Part shown: one piece after another, positions 16,737 through 24,441 of the stretch
Position numbering within the stretch: the first letter of the stretch is position 1
Layout of the letters: each line of letters starts with the position of its first letter
Assembly: GCF_007829815.1 (NCBI RefSeq)
Contig: NZ_VIWT01000002.1
Coordinates: 558,001 to 622,000 of the forward strand
Origin: Kitasatospora viridis
Lineage (GTDB): Bacteria > Actinomycetota > Actinomycetes > Streptomycetales > Streptomycetaceae
DNA length: 64,000 bases
Reading direction: 5' to 3'
Program-made: the position numbers and the translations under genes
Notes under the pieces: model-generated
The model's input: only the letters and a program-made list of their open reading frames with translations
Database searches by the model: none
What the model was told of the DNA's origin: nothing

Positions 16737-16971
16737 GTGAGCATCAACCTCCCTGAAATACCTGGGAGTCTACAAGTCGAGCTTTGACGTCAGTCGGGTT
16801 CCCGCTGATGGATCGTCAGCTGATCGGCGGGACGATCGACGGTTCTCCACCAGAGCCATCCGTTGTGCATCCCGTAGCCCGTTGTCGACGGACGGTCCGC
16901 CCCGTAGGGGAGCCCGGAAGCGTGATCTCCGGGTGGTTCCCTGATGGGTTCCAGGACACCGACCGCGCAGG

Positions 16972-18249
16972 ATGGAGGACATGACGATCAATCAGAATGC
17001 CAAGGCCGCCACGACCACCACCCTGCGCGCCCTCGCCATCGGCGCCGTCGCCGCCGCCTGCACCGTGACCGCCGCACTCCCCGCCCAAGCAGCCCCGGCG
17101 GCCCCGGCGCCCGCCCCCGCCCACCACGCCCGCCACCTCACCCTCCCCGCCCCCACCGGCCCGCACCAGGTGGGGGAGGTGGCGCTGCACCTGGTGGACC
17201 GGTCGCGCCCCGATCCGTGGCACCCGGAGCAGCCGCAGCGCCAGCTGATGGTGAGCGTCTTCTACCCGGCCGCCCGCACCGCCGGGCACCCGGAGGCGCC
17301 GTACATGCTGCCGCAGGCGGCCGCGCACTTCGACTCCGTGACGGCGAACGACTACCTGCAGCTGGGCCTGCCGACCGGGCGGGCCGACTGGGCGGGCACC
17401 GACACCCACGTGGCCGAGGGCGCGCCTGCGGCGCGCGGGAGCTACCCGGTGGTCGTGTACTCGCCCGGGCTGGGGGAGCCGCGCACCTGGGACACCACGC
17501 TGGTGGCGGACCTGGCCAGCCGGGGCTACGTGGTGGTGACCGTCGACAACACCTACGAGTCCCCGGAGGTGCAGTTCCCGGACGGATCGCTGGCCACCAT
17601 GACGATGCCGACCGACCCCGACGCCTTCATCCGCAAGGCGCTGGACGTGCGGGTCGCGGACACCGCCTTCGTGCTGGACCAGCTGCAGCGCCTGAACCGG
17701 GGTCAGCTGCCGGGCGCGCCGGCGGACCTGGCGGGCCGGCTCGACCTGTCGAAGGTCGGCATGTTCGGCCACTCGATGGGCGGCACGGCGGCCGCCGACG
17801 CGATGGCCGCCGACCACCGGATCGCCGCCGGCCTCGACATGGACGGCAACCTGACGAACCTGGACGGCTCGCTGATGCCGGTCGCCCAGCACGGCCTGGA
17901 CCGGCCCTTCCTGCTGATGGGCAAGGACGGCACGACCGACACCGGCCCGGGCTGGAACGCCTTCGAGGCCAACACGCCGGGCTGGACCCGGCAGCTCACG
18001 CTGAAGGGCTCGCAGCACGCCAGTTTCACGGACGCCGAGGCGCTGCTCCCGCAACTGCTCCCGCGGGTGGGCCAGTCCGGGCAGGTGCGCGCGAACGACA
18101 TCGGCACCATCAACCCGGCGCTCGCGATCCACACCACCGAGGCGTACGTGGCCGCCTTCTTCGACCACACCCTGCGCGGCTCCGCTGCCGCCGGCCGACT
18201 GCTCGACGGACCGTCAGCGAAGTACCCGGCCATGGAGTTCGTCCACTGA
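16972..18249 (+). CDS. secreted alpha/beta hydrolase (PAF-acetylhydrolase/dienelactone hydrolase-like)
   Basis: 425 aa. A Sec signal peptide ends near LPAQAAPAA. The mature part has the hydrolase core: YPVVVYSPGLGEPRTWD (oxyanion region), the nucleophile elbow VGMFGHSMGGTAAADAM, the acid near GLDMDGNL or LLMGKDG, and His in LKGSQHASFTD. This is the layout of PAF-acetylhydrolase II-like lipases/esterases, probably acting on extracellular lipid or ester substrates. ATG at 16972 or 16981 could be the start; GGAGG at 16974-16978 is too close to serve the second well. Its 3' end overlaps the convergent acyltransferase gene by 36 bp. Confidence 0.82.
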   Translation: MEDMTINQNAKAATTTTLRALAIGAVAAACTVTAALPAQAAPAAPAPAPAHHARHLTLPAPTGPHQVGEVALHLVDRSRPDPWHPEQPQRQLMVSVFYPAARTAGHPEAPYMLPQAAAHFDSVTANDYLQLGLPTGRADWAGTDTHVAEGAPAARGSYPVVVYSPGLGEPRTWDTTLVADLASRGYVVVTVDNTYESPEVQFPDGSLATMTMPTDPDAFIRKALDVRVADTAFVLDQLQRLNRGQLPGAPADLAGRLDLSKVGMFGHSMGGTAAADAMAADHRIAAGLDMDGNLTNLDGSLMPVAQHGLDRPFLLMGKDGTTDTGPGWNAFEANTPGWTRQLTLKGSQHASFTDAEALLPQLLPRVGQSGQVRANDIGTINPALAIHTTEAYVAAFFDHTLRGSAAAGRLLDGPSAKYPAMEFVH

Positions 18250-18855
18250 GCTGCGCCAGGCAGCGGTGACGGCGGCGTGCAGCACACCCGGGTCCGCCGA
18301 CCGGACGGCCGCCCCCAGGTGCACGTGGTAGCGGGGGCGGCGCAGCGGGCCGGTGGCCAGGCCGGCCAGCTGCTTGGCGGCCGAGCCCGAGGTGAGCCGC
18401 CGCGCCCCGGCCTGGCCGAGCGGCACCACGGGCGCGCCGGTGGCGGCGGCCAGCCGGGCCAGGCCGCTGCGGAACCGCTCCGGCGGCGCCTCGCCGGAGT
18501 CCTGACGGTGCGGCAGCCCGCCCTCGCCGTAGATCAGCACCGACCGGCCCGCCGCCAGCGCGGCCATCGCCCCGGACAGTGCCTCGGCGGCCCGGGTGGT
18601 GCCCCGGTGCACGGGGATGTGCCTCTCCCGCCGCAGCGCCGGCCCCAGCACCGGTATCCGCCACAGGCCGGCGGTGGCCAGCACCGCCGGGTGCACGTCC
18701 AGCCGGTGCAGCGCGGCGAGCACGATCGCCGGGTCGGCCAGCGAGGTGTGGTTGGCGGCGATGATGCTGCCGGGGACGACGGCGGACGAGGCACTGACGG
18801 TCAGCGTGCCGAACACCGGCACCACGACGGAAGCGAGGCGGTTGAGCATGCCCAC
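18214..18855 (-). CDS. PlsC-like lysophospholipid acyltransferase
   Basis: 213 aa. The motif-I block is NHTSLAD (H36-x4-D41), motif II includes RERHIPVHRGT, and motif III is LIYGEGGLPHR, all as in 1-acyl-glycerol-3-phosphate acyltransferases. These transfer acyl chains to lysophospholipids or related acceptors at the inner membrane face. It is shorter than typical PlsC and has one hydrophobic N-terminal stretch, so it may modify a secondary lipid rather than make the main phospholipids. The ATG at 18855 is used. It converges with the secreted hydrolase gene (36-bp overlap). Confidence 0.82.
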   Translation of the reverse strand: MGMLNRLASVVVPVFGTLTVSASSAVVPGSIIAANHTSLADPAIVLAALHRLDVHPAVLATAGLWRIPVLGPALRRERHIPVHRGTTRAAEALSGAMAALAAGRSVLIYGEGGLPHRQDSGEAPPERFRSGLARLAAATGAPVVPLGQAGARRLTSGSAAKQLAGLATGPLRRPRYHVHLGAAVRSADPGVLHAAVTAAWRSSVDELHGRVLR

Positions 18856-19189
18856 ATGCTCCCGTGCGGTCGGCGCGTCGCGCCTGAGTACCCGTACTCA
18901 GCTCGGGTGGTCGTCCGCTCATGTGACACGTGATAACCCCGGAGGCTCACGTGGTCAATTCGGGCGGATTCCGATCATGAAATGCTGACGGACTCCGGCC
19001 CTTTCGGCCGGATGCGGCACTATCGGGGCAATCCATCGCAATGCAAGTTCTTGCACTACCAGGCAGGTCAATAGAGTCGAGACGCGGCGAATCCATTCGC
19101 ATTCGAAAAGCGTAAGCGACTCTTGCCATTCCCTATCCGCCGTGTCAGCATGGCCAAAGTGACTGGCAATAGAGGAGGGGGTGAAAGAT
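18856..19189 (+). promoter_or_regulatory. upstream control region of the lanthipeptide locus
   Basis: A 334-bp non-coding stretch, noticeably richer in A+T than its surroundings. In order it holds: a GGAGG-preceded 9-codon frame (18951-18980), a TCCGGCC/GGCCGGA hairpin (18994-19012), two different perfect 14-bp palindromes (TGCAAG-TT-CTTGCA at 19042-19055 and GCGAAT-CC-ATTCGC at 19087-19100), and a possible weak promoter (TTGCCA at 19123-19128, 17 bp, CAGCAT at 19146-19151). AGGAGGGG at 19173-19180 is the precursor's ribosome binding site. No regulator gene is adjacent. Confidence 0.5.
18994..19012. terminator. short hairpin upstream of the lanthipeptide precursor
   Basis: TCCGGCC and GGCCGGA pair perfectly around a CTTTC loop. 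It may end stray transcription before the precursor, or act with the 9-codon frame just upstream as an attenuator. The loop is the same CTTTC as in the large hairpin after the precursor. Confidence 0.5.
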
Positions 19190-19420
19190 ATGCTGGTCGA
19201 AAACATGGCGAAAGCCTGGGAGAAGCGTGCGGCTCTCGGGCAGGAAGTGGGCACAAGGCTGCCGCGCAATCCTGCGGGCGGTGCGGGCGCGGACCAGAGC
19301 TACCTCGATGCGATCGCCACTGGCGTCGCCGGTCCCGACAGCCTCGACAGCGGAACGTGGGCGTGCACCTTCAACACGCTCCCGGCGATCTGCTCGTCGA
19401 CCAACGGCTGTACCAGCTGA
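19190..19420 (+). CDS. lanA: class II lanthipeptide precursor (mersacidin-like leader)
   Basis: 76 aa from the ATG at 19190, with AGGAGGGG 9 nt before; a GTG at 19181 abuts that site and is less likely. The leader (about 1-48) has the AW-EKRA and LPRNPAG elements common in actinobacterial mersacidin/lichenicidin-type leaders and an Asp/Leu-containing helix before TGVAG. The C-terminal part holds ten Ser/Thr and three Cys (59, 68, 74), in GTWACTFNTLP and AICSSTNGCTS, suiting dehydration and lanthionine ring formation. CTFxTLP recalls the first ring region of mersacidin, but the CTLTxEC lipid II motif is absent. The downstream LanM is its modifying enzyme. A strong hairpin follows the stop. The cleavage site, perhaps after G48, is a guess. 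Confidence 0.85.
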   Translation: MLVENMAKAWEKRAALGQEVGTRLPRNPAGGAGADQSYLDAIATGVAGPDSLDSGTWACTFNTLPAICSSTNGCTS

Positions 19421-19452
19421 GCAGGATCAGGCCGCCGTTTTCTAGTCGCCTG

Positions 19453-19491
19453 ACGGTCTGCCTCCCGCCCTTTCGGCGGGAGGCAGACCGT
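19453..19491 (+). terminator. 17-bp hairpin between lanA and lanM
   Basis: A perfect 17-bp stem with a 5-nt CTTTC loop lies 32 bp after the precursor stop and 33 bp before lanM. It has no T-run. In lantibiotic operons such a hairpin commonly allows partial read-through, so that precursor mRNA exceeds enzyme mRNA, and protects the short transcript's 3' end. Confidence 0.85.
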
Positions 19492-19523
19492 GCAGAGCGC
19501 TGCCGAGGATCACAAGGGGGACA

Positions 19524-22500
19524 GTGGTGTCGAACGAGCGAGCGCTCCCGCGGCCATCGCGGGACGGTGACGCGACGGACGATCGAAGCGGCGACTCGCA
19601 GGCGGCGCCACTGTGCGACGGCTCCCGGTGCAGCCGCCCGGAGGACGAACGGAACATCGAGGCGTTCCGCGAACTGGTCGCGCGGCGCTGGGGCGGCCGG
19701 CCGCCGTTCGCGCGGATGCCCACCGAAGAGCTGGACCGGCGGCTGAGCCTGATCACCGCCGAACCGGAGGCCGCGCCCGGGGTCGAGATCGAGTTCGAGG
19801 CGTTCCGCGAGGCGATCCGCTCGCTGCGCACCAGCGGTTCGGGCGCCCCGGCCCGGTGGTCCGCGAACGCCGACCGGCTCGCCGAGTCGCTCAGGCCGGC
19901 GGCCGCCGTCATCGATGCGGCATTCGAGCTGGTGACGGGGATGGTCCGCCGGTTCGCCGGATCGGCAGCCGATCCCGACCTGGAACCGGATCCGGCCGGG
20001 ATCGCGGAATCCTTCATGGCGAGCCTCGGTCAGGAGATGGAGAAGCTGTCGAGGGAGCGGTTCCTCGGCATCGTGGACGGATCGGGCAACCGGCCCGGGA
20101 CCGACCACGCGACCGCCCTCGGCGTGATCGAGAACCATGTGGCCCGGCAACTGGCGGGGTTCGACCTGCTGCTGCGGCGACTCGACGGGGACCTGGCGCG
20201 GCTGCGCGACCTGACGGGGCGCCGGCACCTGGTGCTGAGCGGTGTGGAGCTGGCCGGCGACCTGCACGAGAACGGCGCGGTCACGATCCTGGAGTTCAGC
20301 GGCCCGGACGGGTCGGCCCGGGTGGTGTACAAGCCCCACGGACTCCAGCTCGATGTCGCCCTGGCCGGTCTCCTGGAACGCCTGGACGCGGCGCTGCCGG
20401 GCACCTTCCCACGAGTTCCCATCACCTTGGCCCGTGGTTCCTACGGCTGGCAGATCCATGTTTCCTGGCGTGAATCCGATTCGGCGGCGCAGGTCCGAGA
20501 ATACTACCGGCGGATGGGCGGCCTGCTGGCACTCTCCTTTCTCCTGCGGGTGAACGACCTGCATTACGAGAATGTCGTGTGCGACGGCACCGTGCCGATT
20601 CTGGTGGATCCGGAATGCATGTTCGGAACGGCATTCGAAGCCACCTCGGAAGACCCCGACGGGCAACTCGAAACACCCGTCCGCACCGTGCTCCAGACCG
20701 GCCTCCTGCCGAATCTGCGCCGGTCGAAGGACGGCAGGCCCTTCGACATCTCCGCCCTGGGCGCCGTGGGTCCGCGCCATCGACCCGTGTCCCGGGTGTT
20801 CGTGGAGGCGAATGCGCCGGTCGATCCCGCCGACGACCTGACGACCGACTTGTGGCACCTCCCGGCGCTCGCCGGCAAAACGATCTCCGTGGCGGCCCAC
20901 CCGGAGGACCTCATCGCCGGCTTCACCTCGGCCTACGACCTCTTCGTGCGGGAGCGCGAGACGCTGTCGGCGGCGGATGGCCCGCTGGCGGCATTCGACG
21001 AGTGCCGGACCCGCCTGCTGCTCAAACCGACCTGGGCCTACGGCACGGTGGTGCGACGCCTGATCCGGGAGTCCCCCCGGTGCGCCCTGCACCGCGAGGA
21101 GATCCTCAACGCCCTCTGGTCGACCCGCGGCTCCGCCTTCGGACCGACCGCCGAGATATTCCGCTACGAGCGCCTCGCCGCCCTCCACGGCTACGTCCCG
21201 ACCTTCGCGCACCTGGTCCGCGGCCACGACCTGCTGATGGCCGACCGCGCGCTGACCGGCATCTTCTCGGTGACCGGCCGGGATCTCGTGCGAGCCAGGG
21301 TGCTGGGCCTCTCGGAGCGGGACAAGGACGTTCAGGTGAGGCTCATCAGGGCCTCGCTGGCGACGCTGCCCCGCGAGGGCGAGGACGTCCCGCGCACCGG
21401 CGGGAACGCCGCGGGCGCGCAGCCCCGGACCGACTCGAACCTGACGGACGATCACCTGACGGCGGCGGCAGCCGCCATCGGCGCCCTCCTCGGGCGGTCG
21501 ACCCTGCGCACCGGCAACCGGTCGTGGTGGCTGTCCAGCCGCCCGGTCGATCCCGAGAGCAGGAGCCTGCACCAGGCGCTGCCGGGGCTGTACGACGGGA
21601 CGGCGGGGATCGCCCTGTTCACGGGATACCTCCACCTCCTGACCGGTGGCGCCGAAGAGACCAGTCGGACGGCCGTGCGGGCGATGCAGGACGAGGCGGA
21701 GCTCCTGATCGGCCGGAACACCCTCGAAGACCTGGACCGCTACGGCGCGCTCGGTGTCTACGAGGGGCTGTGGGGCAGCGTCTACGCGGCCGCCTGCCTG
21801 GGACTGGGCCGAGGTGACGAACGCCTGCTCGCCTGGTCGGCGGAGCTCTGCCGGGCGCTGACCCCGGGAATCCGGCGGACCTCGCACTGGGACCTGATCA
21901 ACGGCACGTCAGGAGTCGCCCTGGTGGCGACCCGGTTGGCGCTGGCACTGGGGGACGACGCCTTCGCCAGGGCCGCGGAGCAGGCCTTCTCCGCCACCGA
22001 ACAGCAACTGACGGAGGTCTTCGAGAACGAGACGGTGCAGGCCGGCATGGCCCACGGCCTGTCCGGCCCGGCGCTCGCCTTCTCCTGGGGATCACTGCTG
22101 TTCGAGGGCCAGGGGTACGAGAAGGCCTGTGAGGTGGTGCTCAGCGCCGAACGCTCCCAGTGCTACTGGGACGAGCGCGGCTGGCACGACGCGCTCGGCG
22201 GGCCATCGGACAGCTGGCAGGCGACCAAGACGGAGGGCTGGTGCCGCGGCGCGGGCGGCATCGGCCTGGCCCGGCTGGCGATCCCCGCGACGCTGCACGA
22301 CGGGCTCTTCGCGGACGAGATCGCGCTCGCCCGCAGCGTCCTGGAGCACCGGCCCGTGGCGACCGGTGATCTCGGCCTGTGCCACGGCGAGACGGGCACG
22401 CTCGAATTCCTGCTGGCCGGCGCCGGGGACGCGGGCCGGGCGGAGGCGATCCGCCGGCGCCACGGCGCGATGGCCACCGAGGTCCTGACCAGCCGCCGGG

Positions 22501-22655
22501 TGGTGCAGGAGCTGTCCACCGTGCCGAACCCGGGGCTCCTGCCGGGATTCGCGGGCGTGGGGTACGCACTGCTCCGCGCCGCGTTCCCCGGCCGGCTGCC
22601 GAACGTACTGACCCTGGAGGTTCCGCAGGCCGGATCGAACGGAGAGCGCTCGTGA
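19524..22655 (+). CDS. lanM: class II lanthipeptide synthetase LanM
   Basis: 1043 aa. The N-terminal DUF4135 dehydratase half shows VVYKPHGLQLD (near 268), GSYGWQIHVSW, and VNDLHYENVVCDGTVPILVDPE (near 345), the kinase-like site that phosphorylates and eliminates Ser/Thr. The C-terminal LanC-like cyclase has LYDGTAGIALF (Asp, near 690), MAHGLSGPA (His, near 843), GWCRGAGGIG (zinc Cys, near 905) and LCHGETGTLEF (zinc Cys-His, near 952). All catalytic and zinc residues are in place. It dehydrates LanA and closes thioether rings in the cytosol. GTG at 19524 or 19527 starts it; 19527 has the better spacing to the G-rich site. The stop overlaps the sulfotransferase start (GTGA). Confidence 0.95.
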   Translation: MVSNERALPRPSRDGDATDDRSGDSQAAPLCDGSRCSRPEDERNIEAFRELVARRWGGRPPFARMPTEELDRRLSLITAEPEAAPGVEIEFEAFREAIRSLRTSGSGAPARWSANADRLAESLRPAAAVIDAAFELVTGMVRRFAGSAADPDLEPDPAGIAESFMASLGQEMEKLSRERFLGIVDGSGNRPGTDHATALGVIENHVARQLAGFDLLLRRLDGDLARLRDLTGRRHLVLSGVELAGDLHENGAVTILEFSGPDGSARVVYKPHGLQLDVALAGLLERLDAALPGTFPRVPITLARGSYGWQIHVSWRESDSAAQVREYYRRMGGLLALSFLLRVNDLHYENVVCDGTVPILVDPECMFGTAFEATSEDPDGQLETPVRTVLQTGLLPNLRRSKDGRPFDISALGAVGPRHRPVSRVFVEANAPVDPADDLTTDLWHLPALAGKTISVAAHPEDLIAGFTSAYDLFVRERETLSAADGPLAAFDECRTRLLLKPTWAYGTVVRRLIRESPRCALHREEILNALWSTRGSAFGPTAEIFRYERLAALHGYVPTFAHLVRGHDLLMADRALTGIFSVTGRDLVRARVLGLSERDKDVQVRLIRASLATLPREGEDVPRTGGNAAGAQPRTDSNLTDDHLTAAAAAIGALLGRSTLRTGNRSWWLSSRPVDPESRSLHQALPGLYDGTAGIALFTGYLHLLTGGAEETSRTAVRAMQDEAELLIGRNTLEDLDRYGALGVYEGLWGSVYAAACLGLGRGDERLLAWSAELCRALTPGIRRTSHWDLINGTSGVALVATRLALALGDDAFARAAEQAFSATEQQLTEVFENETVQAGMAHGLSGPALAFSWGSLLFEGQGYEKACEVVLSAERSQCYWDERGWHDALGGPSDSWQATKTEGWCRGAGGIGLARLAIPATLHDGLFADEIALARSVLEHRPVATGDLGLCHGETGTLEFLLAGAGDAGRAEAIRRRHGAMATEVLTSRRVVQELSTVPNPGLLPGFAGVGYALLRAAFPGRLPNVLTLEVPQAGSNGERS

Positions 22656-23878
22656 GCACCTCGGCACGCATGGACCGTCCGACCTTCCTGCTGACCGGTG
22701 CCCGGTTCGGGTCCACCCTGCTGCGCATCCTGATCGACACGTACGAGGAGATCGCCTGCCCGCCGGAGACCGAACTCGCCGTCACCTGCCGCTCCCTGGT
22801 CCGCACCTGGCGGACCACCACCGGCGCGGCCTCGGTCGGCGAGCTTCCCGAAGCCGCGATCGAGGAGATCCGTCGCGCCCTGGCGACCCCGATGGAGTCG
22901 TACGCCAGGCAGTTGGGGAAGAACCGCTGGTGCGACAAGGCGTTGGACAACGTGTGGACGACCTCGCTGCTCTCGGCGGTCTTCCCCGACGCCAGGTTCG
23001 TCTGCCTGCACCGGCACGCTCTCGACTTCGTCGTCTCCGCCCTGGAGGCGGGAACCTGGGGCTTCTGGGCCTACGGCTTCGAGAAGTACGTGCGGAACAG
23101 CCCGGACAACCTGGTCGCCGCGATGGTCACTTACTGGTGCGACTACACGGAGGAACTGCTCGCGTTCGCCGGGTCGAGCCCCGGCAACGTGATCAGCCTC
23201 CGGTACGAGGACTTGGTGCAGGACACCGAGACGACCATGGGGAAGCTCGCCGGCTTCCTCGACGTCCGCCCCGCACCAGGCCTCGCGGAGGCGGCCTTCG
23301 AGGCGCCCCACGACCTCGGCGGCGGAGACCACAAGATCGCCTTCACCAGCGGCGTGCACAGCCGGAGCATCGGCACGGGCCGGGGCGTTCCCGTCTCGTC
23401 CGTCCCGGCCGAGCTGCTGGGGCGGATGAACCGCTCCCTCGAACGGCTCGGCCATCCGCCCGTCGGGCCGGAGTGGAACACGGAGGTGGTGCCGCAGCTG
23501 CGGGCCGCCGTGGCACAGGCATCCTCGGTGGACCGCCAGCGCGAGGTGCTGCGCTCGCTCCTCGGGCCCGGGGTTCCGATCACGCTCTGCGATCACGCCG
23601 ACGATGCCGCCGCGAGCCGGGTGCTGTTCGTCGTGGAGGACGTGCCGGCCTGTTGGAGCCTCGACCTCGCGACGGGGAGCCTGGGCGTGTGCCACGCCGT
23701 CTGCCCGTCGGCCTGCCGGGTGCTCACCGACCTGGGGACGCTGCGGAACATCGTGGCGGAGCACCTGAACATCGGGACGGCGCTGCGCACCGGCAGGATG
23801 CGTGCGACGGGAAAGGCGTCCATGGTGGGCGCGGCGGTCGGCCTGCTCGCCAGGGTCCGCCCCGCGGACCCGGCCTGA
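22652..23878 (+). CDS. sulfotransferase with a sterol-carrier-like C-terminal domain
   Basis: 408 aa, coupled to lanM by a GTGA overlap with GGAG upstream. The first 280 residues are a PAPS-type sulfotransferase: TFLLTGARFGSTLLRILID is the 5'-phosphosulfate loop and DARFVCLHRHALDFVVSAL the 3'-phosphate site. The last 100 residues (RVLFVVEDVPACWSLDLATG to TGRMRATGKASMVGAAVGLL) resemble a small SCP2-like lipid-binding domain, including the characteristic G-x-(M/L)-x-x-x-G-K/D turn. It could sulfate the lanthipeptide on a hydroxyl, or sulfate a lipid-like partner; the mature peptide region contains no Tyr. Sulfotransferases are uncommon in lanthipeptide loci. The SCP2 assignment is weaker than the sulfotransferase one. 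Confidence 0.8.
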   Translation: MSTSARMDRPTFLLTGARFGSTLLRILIDTYEEIACPPETELAVTCRSLVRTWRTTTGAASVGELPEAAIEEIRRALATPMESYARQLGKNRWCDKALDNVWTTSLLSAVFPDARFVCLHRHALDFVVSALEAGTWGFWAYGFEKYVRNSPDNLVAAMVTYWCDYTEELLAFAGSSPGNVISLRYEDLVQDTETTMGKLAGFLDVRPAPGLAEAAFEAPHDLGGGDHKIAFTSGVHSRSIGTGRGVPVSSVPAELLGRMNRSLERLGHPPVGPEWNTEVVPQLRAAVAQASSVDRQREVLRSLLGPGVPITLCDHADDAAASRVLFVVEDVPACWSLDLATGSLGVCHAVCPSACRVLTDLGTLRNIVAEHLNIGTALRTGRMRATGKASMVGAAVGLLARVRPADPA

Positions 23879-23889
23879 ACGGCGCGGTG

Positions 23890-24441
23890 ATGCTCCTGCG
23901 CGGGCTCTTCGCGCTGGTCGCGGCGGGCTACCTGATCTACACCGTCCTGGTGCTGGCGGCCTCGATCGGCCCGCTTCGGCGCCGGCTGACGGCCCGGCCC
24001 GGAAAGAAGTACTCGCTGCTCTCGTTCATCCCCACCTGGGAGCTGTTCGCCCAGCCGCGTGGAGTCTTCGACCTGGACCTCTGGGTGGTCGTCAGTTCCG
24101 AGGGCCGCACCAGCCGGAGGATGTACCTCACCCGTCGGCCGTGGCGGTGGTGGTCGGTGATCGCCTGGCCGCAGTGGCGGGTGATCGGGCCCACCCGGAT
24201 CCTCGGCATCAGGCTGGTGCAGGTCGCACGGGCGCTGCCGCCGGAGGAGGTCCGGCGGAGCACCTGCTACCGGAGGCTCCTGGCGGGCGTCAGGTACGCC
24301 ATCGACCACGATCCCGGCATCACCGGATCGGGCCCGCCGCCGGAGTCGTTCCAGTTCGGGATCGACGTGTCGCACGGTTTCTGGGCCGCGACCGGACCGC
24401 GAACGGTCTTCGTCTCCGAGGTCACCCGGTGGTGCCCGTGA
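23890..24441 (+). CDS. SdpA-like membrane-associated protein
   Basis: 183 aa. One N-terminal transmembrane segment (LFALVAAGYLIYTVLVLAAS) is followed by a soluble part containing SFIPTWELFAQPRGVFDLDLWVV, which matches the I-P-x-x-W-x-x-F-x-x-x-P core of the SdpA/DUF5819 family, and a Trp-rich stretch. In Bacillus subtilis SdpA and SdpB together convert pro-SdpC to the SDP killing peptide. The next gene is an HTTM/SdpB-like protein whose GTG overlaps this stop, which strongly supports the pairing. Start is ATG at 23890, or the GTG three bases before. The similarity is distant and read by eye. Confidence 0.6.
   Translation: MLLRGLFALVAAGYLIYTVLVLAASIGPLRRRLTARPGKKYSLLSFIPTWELFAQPRGVFDLDLWVVVSSEGRTSRRMYLTRRPWRWWSVIAWPQWRVIGPTRILGIRLVQVARALPPEEVRRSTCYRRLLAGVRYAIDHDPGITGSGPPPESFQFGIDVSHGFWAATGPRTVFVSEVTRWCP

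Noticed and set aside
19190..19420. Calling the precursor mersacidin itself
   Set aside because: Only the CTFxTLP stretch is shared; the lipid II motif CTLTxEC and the mersacidin C-terminus are absent.
19371..21887. Long minus-strand frame opposite lanM
   Set aside because: No family features; the plus strand encodes a complete LanM.
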